From assembly GCA_026874595.1 (NCBI GenBank), contig CM049311.1, positions 65,329,953 through 65,393,952 on the forward strand: a stretch of 64,000 nucleotides of DNA, in the 5' to 3' direction. The stretch comes from Sipunculus nudus. Taxonomy: Eukaryota > Annelida > Sipuncula > Golfingiida > Sipunculidae. Below the pieces are notes generated by a model. The model ran no database searches and was not told the DNA's origin. It saw only the letters and a program-made list of their open reading frames with translations. A program made the position numbers and the translations under genes. This document shows positions 24,740 to 37,800 of the stretch, piece after piece. Numbering within the stretch: the stretch's first letter is position 1; each line of letters starts with the position of its first letter.

Positions 24740-27700
24740 AATGAGTAAACTTTAAAAAAAATACAGGTGGCTCCACCAGTCTGCAGAAACTAATAAAAAC
24801 ACTTAATGGTCAAAATCCATGCAAAGAAGCATGGTGGTCTCTGGATAAGTTGTTCAGATACTTCAGCTTTTGTATCAAATTTTCCATTATTCTGAGGGAT
24901 ACTTTGGAGTCCTATAGCTTGAAGGATATGGATAACAGAGACCTAATTTCAGGTTTCCATAGATACTTTTCATAGGTCTCCCTGTGTGTCAAGAATGAAG
25001 ATTCTAGGTCCAATTTGAACCCTGTTGACAGATAACTACATCCTTAAAGATCTTAAAAATAGAGAAAACAATTAGTAAAAAATCGAAAAATACAGGTGGC
25101 GCCACCAGTCTGCAGAAACTAATGAAACATCTCATGATCAATATGTATGCCAAAAATCATGATCATCAGTGATGTAGTTAATGAGATATTGAAGTATTTG
25201 TATGAAATTTTTCACTATTCTGGGAGGTACTTTGGGGCCCCATAGCTTGAAGAATATGGGTAACAGAGACCTAATTTCTAGTTTTCATGGAGATTTTATA
25301 GGTCTCTCAGAATTTCAAGAATGAAGATTCTAGGTCCAGTCTTTACGATTTGTGCCCTGTTAACTGATGTCCACATTTTTAAAGGTCTCAAAAATTGAGA
25401 AAAAAATTCGTAAAAAATAAAAAAAATAGAGTTGGCGCACCCAGGCTGCGTAAACGAATGAAACACTCCATGATCAATATCCATGCAAACAATTATGGTG
25501 ATCTCTGCATTAGTTGTTTAGATACTTCAGCTTTTGTATCAAATTTTCCATTATTCTGAGCTGCACTTTGGAGTGCCACAGCTTAAATGATATGGGTAAC
25601 AGAAACCTAATTTCAGGTTTCCATGGAGACTTTTCATGGGTCACCCTGTGTGTCAAGGATGAAGATTCTAGGTCCGGTCATTACAATTTGAACCCTGTTG
25701 ACAGATAACTACATTCTTAAAGGTCTAAAAATAGAGAAAAAAAAATGGAAAAATTTGAAAAATACAGGTGGCGCCACGAGTATGTAGAAACTGATGAAAC
25801 ATCTCATGATCAATATGTATGCCAAAAATCATGACCATCAGTGATGTAGTTCATGAGATATTGTTTTTTTTTTATGAAATTTTACAATGCTGGGGGGTAC
25901 TTTGGGGCCCCATAGCTCAAAGGATATGGGTAACAGAGACCCAATTTCTGGTTTCCATGGAGACTTTTCATAGGTCTCTCAGAATTTCAAGAATGAAGAT
26001 TCTAGGTCCAGTCTTTACGATTTATGCCCTGTTAACAGATGTTCACATTTTTAAAGGTCTCAAAAATAGAGAAAACAATTAGTAAAAAATCGAAAAATAC
26101 AGGTGGCGCCACCAGTCTGCAGAAACTAATGAAACATCTCATGATCAATATGTATGCCAAAAATCATGACCATCAGTGATGTAGTTAATGAGATATTGAA
26201 GTATTTGTATGAAATTTTTCACTATTCTGGATGGTACTTTGGGGCCCCGTAGCTTGAAGAATATGGGTAACAAAGACCTAAATTCTGGTTTCCATGGAGA
26301 CTTTTCATAGGTCTCTCAGAATGTCAAGAATGAAGAATCTAGGTCCAGTCTTTACAATTTGTGCCACGTTAACAGATGTTCACATTTTTAAAGGTCTCAA
26401 AAATAGAGAAAAAAATTTCGTAAAAAATTAAAAAAATACAGGTGGCGCCACCAGTCTGCAGGAACTGATGGAACATCTCATGATCAATATGTATGCCAAA
26501 AATCATGACAATCAGTGATGTAGTTTATGAGTTATTGAAGTATTTGTATCAAATTTTTCACTATTCTGGGGGGTACTTTGGGGCCCCATAGCTCGAAGAA
26601 TATGAGTAACAGAGACCTAATTTCTGGTTTCCTTGGAGACTTTTAATAGGTCTCTCTGAATGTTAAGAATGAAGATTCTAGGTCAAGTCTTTATGATTTG
26701 TGCCCTGTTAACAGATGTCCACATTTTTAAAGGTCTCAAAAATAGAGAAAAAAATTCATAAAAAATAAAAAAATACAGGTGGCGCCAATAGTCTGCAGGA
26801 ACTGATGTAACATCTCATGATCAATATGTATGCCAAAAATCATGACAATCAGTGATGTAGTTAATGAGATATTGAAGTATTTGTATGAAATTTTTCACTA
26901 TTCTGGGGGGTACTTTGGGGCCCCATTGCTGGAAGAATATAGGTAACAGAGACCTAATTTCTGGTTTCCATGGAGACTTTTCATTGGTCTCTCTGAATGT
27001 CAAGAATGAAGATTCTAGGTCCAGTCTTTACGATTTGTGCCCTGTTAACAGATGTCCACATTTTTAAAGGTCTCAAAAATAGAGAAAAAAATTCGTAAAA
27101 AATTAAAAAATACAGGTGGCACCACCAGACTGCAGAAACTGATATAACATCTCATGATCAATATGTATGCCAAAAATCATGACCATCAGTGATGTAGTTA
27201 ATGAGATATTGAAGTTTTGTATGAAATTTTTCACTATTCTGGGGGGTACTTTGGGGCCCCATAGCTTGACGGATATGGGTAACAGAGACCTAAATTCTGG
27301 TTTCCATGGAGACTTTTCAAAGGTCTCTCAGAATATCAAGAATGAAGATTCTAGGTCCAGTCTTTATGATTTGTGCCCTGTTAGCAGATGTTCACATTTT
27401 TAAAGGTCTCAAAAATAGAGAAAAAAATTCGTACAAAATAAAAAAATACAGGTGGCGCCACCAGTCTGCAGGAACTGATGGAACATCTCATGATCAATAT
27501 GTATGCTAAAAATCATGACCATCAGTGATGTAGTTAATGAGATATTGAAGTATTTGTATCAAATTTTTCACTATTCTGGGGGGTACTTTGGGGCCCCATA
27601 GCTCGAAGAATATGGGTAACAGAGACCTAATTTCTGGTTTCCATGGAGACTTTTCAAAGGTCTCTCTGAATGTCAAGAATGAAGATTCTAGGTCCAGTCT

Positions 27701-29420
27701 TTACAATTTGTGCCATGTTAACAGATGTCCACATTTTTAAAGGTCTCAAAAATAGAGAAAAAAATTTCGTAAAAAATTAAAAAAATACAGGTGGCGCCAC
27801 CAGTCTGCAGGAACTGATGGAACATCTCATGATCAATATGTATGCCAAAAATCATGACAATCAGTGATGTAGTTTATGAGATATTGAAGTATTTGTATCA
27901 AATTTTTCACTATTCTGGGGGGTACTTTGGGGCCCCATAGCTCGAAGAATATGAGTAACAGAGACCTAATTTCTGGTTTCCTTGGAGACTTTTAATAGGT
28001 CTCTCTGAATGTTAAGAATGAAGATTCTAGGTCAAGTCTTTATGATTTGTGCCCTGTTAACAGATGTCCACATTTTTAAAGGTCTCAAAAATAGAGAAAA
28101 AAATTCATAAAAAATAAAAAAATACAGGTGGCGCCAATAGTCTGCAGGAACTGATGTAACATCTCATGATCAATATGTATGCCAAAAATCATGACAATCA
28201 GTGATGTAGTTAATGAGATATTGAAGTATTTGTATGAAATTTTTCACTATTCTGGGGGGTACTTTGGGGCCCCATTGCTGGAAGAATATAGGTAACAGAG
28301 ACCTAATTTCTGGTTTCCATGGAGACTTTTCATTGGTCTCTCTGAATGTCAAGAATGAAGATTCTAGGTCCAGTCTTTACGATTTGTGCCCTGTTAACAG
28401 ATGTCCACATTTTTAAAGGTCTCAAAAATAGAGAAAAAAATTCGTAAAAAATTAAAAAATACAGGTGGCACCACCAGACTGCAGAAACTGATATAACATC
28501 TCATGATCAATATGTATGCCAAAAATCATGACCATCAGTGATGTAGTTAATGAGATATTGAAGTTTTGTATGAAATTTTTCACTATTCTGGGGGGTACTT
28601 TGGGGCCCCATAGCTTGACGGATATGGGTAACAGAGACCTAAATTCTGGTTTCCATGGAGACTTTTCAAAGGTCTCTCAGAATATCAAGAATGAAGATTC
28701 TAGGTCCAGTCTTTATGATTTGTGCCCTGTTAGCAGATGTTCACATTTTTAAAGGTCTCAAAAATAGAGAAAAAAATTCGTACAAAATAAAAAAATACAG
28801 GTGGCGCCACCAGTCTGCAGGAACTGATGGAACATCTCATGATCAATATGTATGCCAAAAATCATGACCATCAGTGATGTAGTTAATGAGATATTGAAGT
28901 ATTTGTATCAAATTTTTCACTATTCTGGGGGGTACTTTGGGGCCCCATAGCTCGAAGAATATGGGTAACAGAGACCTAATTTCTGGTTTCCATGGAGACT
29001 TTTCAAAGGTCTCTCTGAATGTCAAGAATGAAGATTCTAGGTCCAGTCTTTACAATTTGTGCCATGTTAACAGATGTCCACATTTTTAAAGGTCTCAAAA
29101 AAAGAGAAAAAAATTTGTAATAAAAAAAAAAATACAGGTGGTGCCACCAGTCTGCAGGAACTGATGTAACATCTCATGATCAATATGTATGCCAAAAATC
29201 ATGACCATCAGTGATGTAGTTAATGAGATATTGAAGTTTTTGTATGAAATTTTTCACTATTCTGGGGGGTACTTTGGGGCCCCATAGCTCGAAGGATATA
29301 GGTAACAGAGACCTAATTCCAGGTTTCCAAGGAGATTTTTCATGGACCTCTCTGAATGTAAAGTGAGAAGATTCCAGGTCCAGTGGTTACGATTTGTGCC
29401 TTGTTAATGGACAGACAGCC
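24740..29420 (-). repeat. 14-unit tandem array, ~337-bp period
   Basis: A CAGGTGGCGCCACC-type motif recurs at 24764, 25093, 25429, 25765, 26100, 26439, 26776, 27113, 27449, 27788, 28125, 28462, 28798 and 29135. Intervals are 329 to 339 bp, mostly 335 to 337. Each unit contains conserved strings such as 'catctcatgatcaatatgta' and 'tactttggggccccat'. Units diverge mildly at the 24.7-25.8 kb end and are more homogeneous further right. Confidence 0.95.
26381..29078. repeat. higher-order duplication, 2 x 1,349 bp
   Basis: The segment 26381-27729 (four array units) recurs at 27730-29078 with a constant offset of 1,349 bp. By eye I found only a few differences, for example GAGTTATT against GAGATATT near 26530 and GCTAAA against GCCAAA near 27505. 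This indicates a very recent unequal exchange, or an assembly duplication. Confidence 0.9.
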
Positions 29421-29485
29421 GGACGGACGATGGACAAAGAGTGATCGCTATAGCTCAGATGACTTACAGTCAGCTGAGCTAAAAA

Positions 29486-30027
29486 TTGCAGACTAGTCCA
29501 AAAAAAATTCCAGCTGAAATCCAAATACTCGACCGGCCAGTTTAGCCCAAAAAAGAAATTTTTAAGGAAGGCCTAAACAGCGGCACCTGGCATCTGTTGA
29601 ATAGATTATTTCTAAGAGAATCTCGCTAAATTGGCATAGAACGGGAGAATTTATGGCCTTCCCGCCCATATTTTGCAATGTACATTTCGTCAGAAAACTC
29701 TCCATTAATTCTGTAGCTCCCTGCAAGTTCACAGATAATAAATTTAATAAGTCCTCCGTTCTCGCATCTACCGTGTCATACTCAGCTACATACTGAAGTT
29801 ATTTGGGAACACAGACTCATTATATGAAGCACGGAATCAATTTTGCCTATAACATAAAGGCATTCTGGAAAGAAAACAGTCATTATTATGATCTTATTGA
29901 TAGTTGCCTTTGGTAATCGAGTGCTTGAAAGTGGCAGCAAACTGACTGACTTTCGATAAAACCTCGATGATCGGTCCACCACTAGGTAAAGGTTGAGGGG
30001 GTTTATAGTCTGATATCACTGACAATG
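29486..30027. other. non-coding, possibly 3-prime flank of the 30.0-kb exon
   Basis: Non-repetitive sequence between E2 and the exon-like ORF at 30.0 kb. If that minus-strand exon is real this could hold its 3-prime untranslated region. I see no clear polyadenylation signal. Confidence 0.4.
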
Positions 30028-30183
30028 TCAGTCTCGTCTGACTTTACACTTTGCCTCCCTGGTCTTTCGGGCCTGTTCATTCTCGTAGCTTGTCTCAGCC
30101 ACCAAAGGAGCACACACTAAGCAGCCACACGGCGGTATAATATAGAAGATCACTCGTTGTACATTTGCCTGACACCCAAAACA
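30028..30183 (-). CDS. candidate terminal exon, cysteine-rich (RING-like?)
   Basis: On the minus strand a pyrimidine-rich acceptor (GTTTTTCTTCTATTTACCTCTGAG) precedes a 51-codon frame starting CFGCQANVQRVIF, continuing PPCGCLVCAPLVAE and ending KCKVRRD before TGA. The C-x2-C ... C-x-C-x2-C ... C spacing recalls zinc-binding folds such as RING fingers, but the last metal pair is incomplete, so the assignment is weak. The reading phase is 0 at the acceptor. A decayed homologue lies on the plus strand at 49.6 kb. It could be the last exon of a host gene or part of an unrecognised mobile element. The protein is not identified. Confidence 0.42.
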   Translation of the reverse strand, partial: CFGCQANVQRVIFYIIPPCGCLVCAPLVAETSYENEQARKTREAKCKVRRD

Positions 30184-30264
30184 CTCAGAGGTAAATAGAA
30201 GAAAAACATGTAACTTTGTGTAGTATTGTATAAAATGCCACTTTAATGACACAGTCAGTTATTG

Positions 30265-32897
30265 TTTTTAGCTCAGCTGACTATAAGTCATCTGAGCTAC
30301 AGTCGTGGTCCATTGTCCGTCGTCCGTCCGTCTGTCCGTCTGTCCGTCCGTCTGTAGATGTGGCACGTTTTGAAACCGTAAGACCTAGGAATCCAAAATT
30401 CGGCATAATGTAAGATGTCCCCAAGATCTCCTACCAAGCCGAAAACTGGGTCTTTGCAACTTCGTTCCTTTGAGAAATTAAGGAAAAACCTCAATTTTTT
30501 ATTAAAAACCTATTTTCACACTTCAGGACTGCCTAATATCAAAACCACTCATCTGTTTTTCCTCATATTTACCATAAATATTCCTCTATATAGTTCCTAT
30601 ATACATGCCAGAAATTATGTCTGTATTATTTAATTTAAAAAAGTTATGGGCCCAAACATAATGCATTTTGTAAAAAATCAGGAAAGATATTTGATCACTT
30701 AACACAAAAAATTTTAAAGTTATCGACCTTTTTTCCAGTAATATAACTTTAATTAATCAAAATTAAATTGTATACCCAAAATTAGATGAAAATCTTTTAA
30801 ATTTTCTAAAATATTAATAAAAATAAAAAAATTGGTACCTTAAATTTTGCCCAACTTTGACCATGGCACGTTTTTTTTCCTGTAAGTACTGTGGATTTAA
30901 TTTTCACAGCATGTTTTTGTTAGCATTTCAACTGTTAACACCAAAAATTTGAAACCAGTTGATCAAAAACTGTAGATTTTAATAAGTTTTCAAGCACCAT
31001 GTAACATATTGTTTACATCAAGCTAGTGTTATGCAGTTTGCAAGAGCTCAGCTCCCCAGCTTCAGCTCTTAGTTCCTTAAATTCGGCATACAGTTAGATG
31101 TCTCCAAAATCCCCTCCATGCCAAGAATTTGGTCACTAGGACTTAATACCTTCGAGATATTAATGAAAAACTTCATTTTTCCATTAAAAACCCATTGTTA
31201 CACTTCAAGACTGCCTAATATCAAAACCACTGATCTGACTTTGATCATAAATAATATACATATTTTTCATTCTCTATGCACATGCCAGAATGATGTCAGT
31301 ATTGCGTAATTGTTTTAAGTTATGGGCCCAAACATAATGCACTTTGTAAAAAAATCAAGAAATATATTTACTCCCTTAACAAGGGCATTGCTGAAGCTAG
31401 AGATTTTATTGTCAGGGATGTAACATTATTTAATCAAGATTCAATTGAATACCCAAAATTAGTTCTGAATTTTTCAAATTTTATAAGTTATTAGTATAAA
31501 TATAAAATTAGTACCTTAAATTTTGCCCAACTTTGACCATGGCACGTTTGTGTCCTGTGAGCACTGTTGATATAATTTTCATATCATGCACACATTAGGA
31601 TTTCAGCTTTTTAGTTTAGAAAGCTGAAAGAAATTGGCCAAAAATTGTAGCTTTTATTAATGTTTTTTATGAGACCCTGTCAGACTTTGGCTCTCTCCAG
31701 CCCCTCTTGAGTCACCTGTATGTTGACCTTGTTGACCTTTCATCAAATTATGCATGCTTGAGGCGAGGCATACAGGAATCCAGGCAGCTTATGGCCAGCC
31801 ACAGTTGATCCAGGTGTCCAACCCAACTCATCTAGTAGTTTTAACCAACAACATAACAATAAACAATAAATTAATAAATTTTTATTGGTTTTGAATAACA
31901 AATTAAAGAAAAATAGAAAAGGAATTTTTTAGTTTATAATAACAGGAAATTAACTTGCAGTTACTGATGATATAAGAATCTTGTATCGATGGGTAGAATG
32001 TCACATATTCCAAATAACACCATGCAGTCACCTATGGAATTTTTCAGTTCAATTTTAATGATAAAGAAGTAAATCATATTATTCATTACTAATCATTAGG
32101 GATCATATGAAGGAAATTAATGATAGACAAAGATGCAGTTGATAATATTAATCTAGATTCCTACTGTGTCTAGTGTGTACATTGAAGTGAAATTAGTCCA
32201 AAATGAATTTTTTACAGTTATTTTTTAATATAAATAAAAGCCATAAAACCAGGTACTTATGATCATTATTTAAATGTGTGAATTTTGTATATTCTGGATT
32301 CTCAACATCATTGGTTGGTGAAACTGAATAAATACCAGACATGGTGCAAATACTTTGTAATTGTATTTAAATACGAATATGATTATGTACTCCATTATAA
32401 AATTTCTTGCATAAAGAATAGGAATTCAGGTAAAAATGAAAGTATATGAATACTCGTGCAAATACTTTCAAAATGTATTCATGAATGCATTCATGAATAT
32501 ATTCTTTAATATTATTTTAATAATCATATCAGTTATATTTCATTTAAAAAAATCATATGATTCTCTTATTATTTTTTATAAAAATTATATTTGGGACAAT
32601 ATTTGTAATTTTTTTTAATAAATAGTTAAACTCTTATATTATATGTTCTGCTTATAGGTTATATGGCCAAGTCAAAATCTGTGTGACAATAGTACTCCAT
32701 TTGTTAATAAAATAAATGAAATCAATCCTCTTCCCTGTCTCCAAAGGTACTATCAAAATCATACATAAGCTAAACAACAACAACAACTCATAATACAGCT
32801 TATATTTATTACCACACAAAACCAGCATGTGCCTCATTTCTAAATATTTTTTTATCATATATAACAGCTGAGCGTCGTGACCCATAGGTCCCTTGTT
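30265..32897 (+). mobile_element. TTTTTAGCTCAGCTGA-family element, copy E3
   Basis: The left end has a strong hairpin (AGCTCAGCTGACT paired with AGTCATCTGAGCT) followed by GTCCGTCGTCCGTCCGTC repeats. The right end is CAGCTGAGCGTCGTGACCCA followed by TAGGTCCCTTGTTTT. Inside, a block beginning 'aaattcggcata' and containing 'gactgcctaatatcaaaacc' occurs twice (about 30397 and 31079), an internal duplication of roughly 690 bp. The same block is present in E4. No coding capacity is seen. Confidence 0.72.
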
Positions 32898-34694
32898 TTG
32901 TTATAAAACTTGCATTTTTTTGTCTATAAAAAACAGTTGAATTAAAAATTAAGAATTTACCTGGTTAATTAAGTAGGTCAGAAAGGAAGATCACATTTAA
33001 TTCTTTTGGAAATTGCCTGATCTTTTCTTCCTATAAGTTAAAGCATTAGTGTCCTTGGTATGAGAGTGAAATATGTGAAAAGTAATGAAAACTGGCAAGA
33101 GTGAAAGCCTGCTTCCACTACAAGTCCAGGAAACCCCCCATCCATTACCTACCAGGCACTGGAATGCGTTCCTGGAGAAAAAGCTGCCCAGCACAGCACT
33201 GTCTGTCTGGTCTGCTGCTTAACTGTTATCTAATGGCATAGTGCTGCAGGGCCCAGGGAGACACCCACAGAAAGCTAGTGTACTGTACATGCACTGTGTT
33301 CAGTGAGAAAGGGAAGGTAGTTCAGTTTTAGATTTTATAGTCAGCTATGCACCTAAATTTTCTGTAATATTGACCTCACCATGAACTTTCATGACCTTAA
33401 TAGCATATTCATTAAATAAATAATCATGAGCATAACAGCTCAGTGCAGCCAATCACCGACCTTACTGTAAACTGTCAGTCACATGACAGTAATAAAATTT
33501 GCTTAATTTCGGACACCTCTCCCAACAGAACACGTATAGTCTGTACCAGTACCCTTGTCTCAGTGTTTTCCGGGATATTTTTTTATACAAACGAGACATA
33601 AAAAGTTCTAGGTTAAAGGTTGCAGGAGCCATTCCTCTAACTACAGAGTGAATAATAATGTCTTACCTGCATGGCACATAATTTGTTTGAGACAAATAAT
33701 CCAGAATATTGCAAGACAGTTCACAATGACTGTGGTATATTGATCAGTGCAGTGATTCCAGTTGATTTTGTTGGTCAGTGTAACGTCAAGTCTACGTCAT
33801 CAACCTTTGTGATGTCATTATTGTCCTGAAAACAGTACATGCAAGGAAGACCTACTGTGTAGGATCGTATTGGGGGCTCATTATATTAATTAGGTCAAAA
33901 GGGGGGGGGGGCTCTCTTATGGTCAGGTCAGTTAACGTGAGTTCTGGCCTAATTACTATGCTTACATATTAATTTATTGTTGCTAATTCCCATACAGAAG
34001 AACCCTTATAACTACCCTGTGAATAATTTATTGGTGGGCTAGTTTAAAGATTAACAAATTGTTAGTAAACACATATTTGATGATAAATGAAAAAAACATG
34101 TAACCCAAATTGGTTGGTTGCACATATACAGAAGTTGAAAGTTCACTAGTTGTAAAACGTCCTTTTCTGGTCTATTTTTACAAAAGTGTCAAAGGATTAT
34201 ATCTTTAGTTAATGGACATCAGATACTGGAATAGGCCCCTTTAAACTTACCTGAATGTCAGAGCTAGAAATATTTTGTTCAGGGACCAGATAGGTCTAGT
34301 AAAGATCTCATCTGAAAATGTCACATTTTTGTGGTTGGAATTAGTCTGTTCCCTATCCCATCCACCAGCAGGATTATCTTTTGATAAAGTAAACAAACAT
34401 AAAATACTTAGCACCAAAGAGAGAACCAATAAGTATAAAATTAACTTTTGAGAAAATAAAAACTTACTTGATTTAATTTTCCTATAAACAATTTAAAACA
34501 ATCTGAGAAACATATGTCTTCAGTGAAGATATGCGTTCTAGAATATCTTCAGTCCAAAGTGTAACTAGATATATGCAGTCACCAAGATATCAATGAAAGC
34601 CTGTCCCCAAGGCCGGCAATTAGGCGATATGGAGTATGTGACCTTGAGAATAAAGTCAAGATTAAGAATATCAGGTATTAATCTACCGGTATGA
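32898..34694. other. non-coding; 11-base G run
   Basis: Contains poly-G at 33901-33911. A somewhat GC-richer stretch at 33110-33300 has a 65-codon minus-strand frame without convincing splice signals. No gene is supported. Confidence 0.45.
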
Positions 34695-34800
34695 CATAGG
34701 AAAAAAAATGTTACCAAATTTTAGGTTTGAAAGTAAGCCTATTTGAGGAAAAAAAATGTTACAAAATTTTAGGTTCGAAAGTAAGCCTATTTGGAGATTA
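34695..34800. repeat. tandem duplication, ~50 bp
   Basis: The string 'ggaaaaaaaatgttac(c/a)aaattttaggtt(t/c)gaaagtaagcctattt' occurs twice back to back, differing at a few positions. Confidence 0.85.
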
Positions 34801-37800
34801 TTATAGTACAAACAGAAAATGGCAGATGAAAAAAGTTTTAATTGATGGTTTTGCACTAGGGGGACCCAAGTAGGTTCACCCACAGACATTTTTTTAGCAG
34901 AATATGAATATACAACTAAACTGATCAACTCCTTTAAGCTTCCCAGTCCAGCCTATGGGGAAGATTCAATAATGTTTAGTGGAAAAATGTAATTTATAAA
35001 TCTTATAAATGAATATGATCAGCAGAGTGTGTAGAAGCTAGAACAGGGATGTGTGATATGGAACATAAAGCAGGTGTGTGCTGGGAGAGTGTAATGTACA
35101 GTAAGTACTCTCCATGCAGTCACTTGACTGGAGATCACAGAGAACAGACTTCTGGGCCATGATCGCACAAGGATCCTGTTAGGAAGGGTCTCAAAACCGT
35201 CCAACTACAGAAAGGCTGGCATGTGTGATGTTTTATATGTCAGTAGTGCATATGTACAGCAACCTGTCAAAAGTCTCACAGGGGCAAGATTTGTCTTATG
35301 TAAAAGTTACTGAGTGGGATATTAAGTAAATATAACATATATTTAATTCATCGATCCACATACATAAATACACTACTTGAACCAACCATATTTAATGGAT
35401 CCCATTTTCTAAACTTAGGCATCTAATGAAGGGGAAAAATGGTGAAAATTTTTAAAAAATTTAGGAATTTCTTTTTATTAACATTTTCATTCAAGGGATA
35501 CTTGAATTTGTTCAGCCTTCTTAAGGCTTGAGGATCAAATCCATACATTTGTACATCTGACATGTCATAAAATACAGTCCATCAGTTTTCTCTCATGTAT
35601 AAGAGACTAAGAAAAAGACTTGTTTCCTTATGTTCCTTAAATAATCAACAAAGGGCTTTAAAGGAAAAAAATCCATAAACATAGAAACAGATTCACTATA
35701 ATTCTGAACTAAAAAAAAGGTTTTATATTCATTATGAAGGAGCTGTTATTAAGAACAAAAATCTGTATATAAGAGACCTTTAAATATCTGTTCATTAATC
35801 AGAAGCAATTAAATTTGTGTATATCAGAAACAATTATCTGTACTTTAGAACCAAATATCTGTACATTAGAAATAATAGGTCTTTAAAAATTTGTCTGGAT
35901 TATCTGGAATAAACCTTTAGTTGGCAAGATTTTTGCTATGACAGGGTTATATAGATACATGTGTCAGTGATGTGCAACTCTCTTATCATTGGAGGGGCAA
36001 AACAGCTACTGGTGTAAAGACATGTATACCTTTTTGATCCTTTAATATAACAATGATAAACTGATTTATCCTATGTCTCCTTCAAATAAATATGTCCCAG
36101 AAAAGGACAGGCCCTGATGGAAACGATCCAAACATCCAGGCATGTAGGTACTGGATGAGTAGTGGTCAGTCTCTTGGCATGAACCCTGGTCAGGTGTGGA
36201 CAAGCAATTCAAGCTTGAGGGAGTTGGATATACCTGCAGGGATACTTCTGTGCTTCCATCAACATATTTACATGTAGTTATATATATCATACTTGGAGTT
36301 GAGCTGTACCCTGGATTAGTGAATATCCAGGGGTCAATCCTTGAAGCATTAGGAGTGTTGTACATTAGCTGTCCTGTTCAGGGGAAGAGTTATTACAAGT
36401 GTAGGGTGGGTTGGGGGGGGGGGGGGGGGGGAGTAATACAGGTATACATGCCAATCACTGCAATCATATTTCAATGAAGTGATATTTTGGTGAAGGTGAT
36501 GTAATAATTAATGCTTCATTATTCAAATTTTTTGTTTTCAAATTTTGAACTTTTTATTTTTCAAGCAACAAATTGTGATAACTAATAAATTGTCAGCCTA
36601 TCACATTGCCTCCACATTTTGTTTTTGTTTAGATGTATATGTCACAAGAGAAGTTAGAAGCTAGCCACAATTTATCACACATGTTATTAGTAACAGAACA
36701 TAGGACCATAAGTTTCAGAAATTAGGTAGATTTCAGTGATGCACAGACCAGCTGCTTCAGTTAGGGTCCGTGATATTTATGTAGTTTAACAGATGTTCAC
36801 ATTAATTTTTTGGAGAGAGTGAACTCTAGGCTTCAGCGTGAACACTCAAAAAAAAAAGAAAATACCATATTTTCATATGAATATTAGCAGCAGCAGAAGA
36901 AAGCTGAATTTAATATGGAGTTTATCACTTGAGCAGAGATGAACTGTAAACTTAATGTACTCATAGTTATATCCTGAATGCAGGCTGGTTAATATATTCT
37001 GTTTTGATTTAACAGTAATTTTTCACACTCTTTATCTATCTTCATTTATATCTTGATATATTAATATATAGATGAACATGGTAGAAAACTAAACAGATAA
37101 AAGATGATATGAAATATATATGTTACAGTGTATTTTTTATCAACTTTGAACTGTCTGTTTATTAGGTTACCTCTTTGGTACGTATCCAAAGTGTTTTGTT
37201 GTTTTCATTAAAATTATCTCTTCTTTGTCAAAATAGGTAGAGTCAGCCAGCCCAACTTTTTAGTAGGATGATTGCTGGCCTGTTACACCTATACACACAT
37301 AAGAACATGGCCCCTGCAGGGCTTCTTGGTATATTTACGTCATTCGAAGTGGGGTATGTTTACATCATTCGAGTGAGGATCGTGACAACTTTCACTGTAT
37401 CACAGGGCGAGTTCTGGCATATCGAGAAGTGCACTTCTCTCTTGCCCTGCTTTCTATATGTTTTCACTGAGTTTCTGTATTCAGGATGTGGGTGGAAAAA
37501 GTGTGTCACAGGAATTTTTGTGTTCCAAGGAGAACTTCTTGCAGGTCACTGGGTTTATTGTTATTGTGTTTTTGCGGTGGTATACTTACACTGATGGATT
37601 TTATAGTGACCATGAGTTGTCATGTGTATTCTCACCTTGGATGAGATGTGATACTGTGGTCATGGTGTCATATCTGTGTCATATCCCCCCCCCCCCAATT
37701 ATTATCACCTTGGCTTAGATGTAATACTTGTGAATAGTCAGAGTGCCTTTTCAGTGAATACAAATGGTGGATGTTTATGTGTTTTGTCTGTGAATAACAG

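Larger units (their letters stand above)
24574..29485 (-). mobile_element. TTTTTAGCTCAGCTGA-family element, copy E2 (inverted)
   Basis: Reverse orientation relative to E1. The CTTGTTT / TGACCCATGGGTCA end is at 24574-24606 and the AGCTCAGCTGA end with GTCCGTCC-like repeats is at 29405-29485. The terminal 100 bases at 29.4 kb are readily alignable to E1 and E3. The interior is almost entirely a long tandem array. Open frames inside it (METFQRSLRI and similar) are repeat artefacts. Confidence 0.72.

Noticed and set aside
25296-29025. Repeated 60-88 codon frames in the tandem array
   Set aside because: The same peptides recur because the DNA repeats; unit lengths are not multiples of three and the frames end at unit differences.
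24740-29420. CRISPR-like array
   Set aside because: Units are contiguous repeats of about 337 bp without unique spacers, in animal DNA.
37268-37594. 108-codon plus-strand frame
   Set aside because: Hydrophobic and Cys-rich chance frame without splice or start context.
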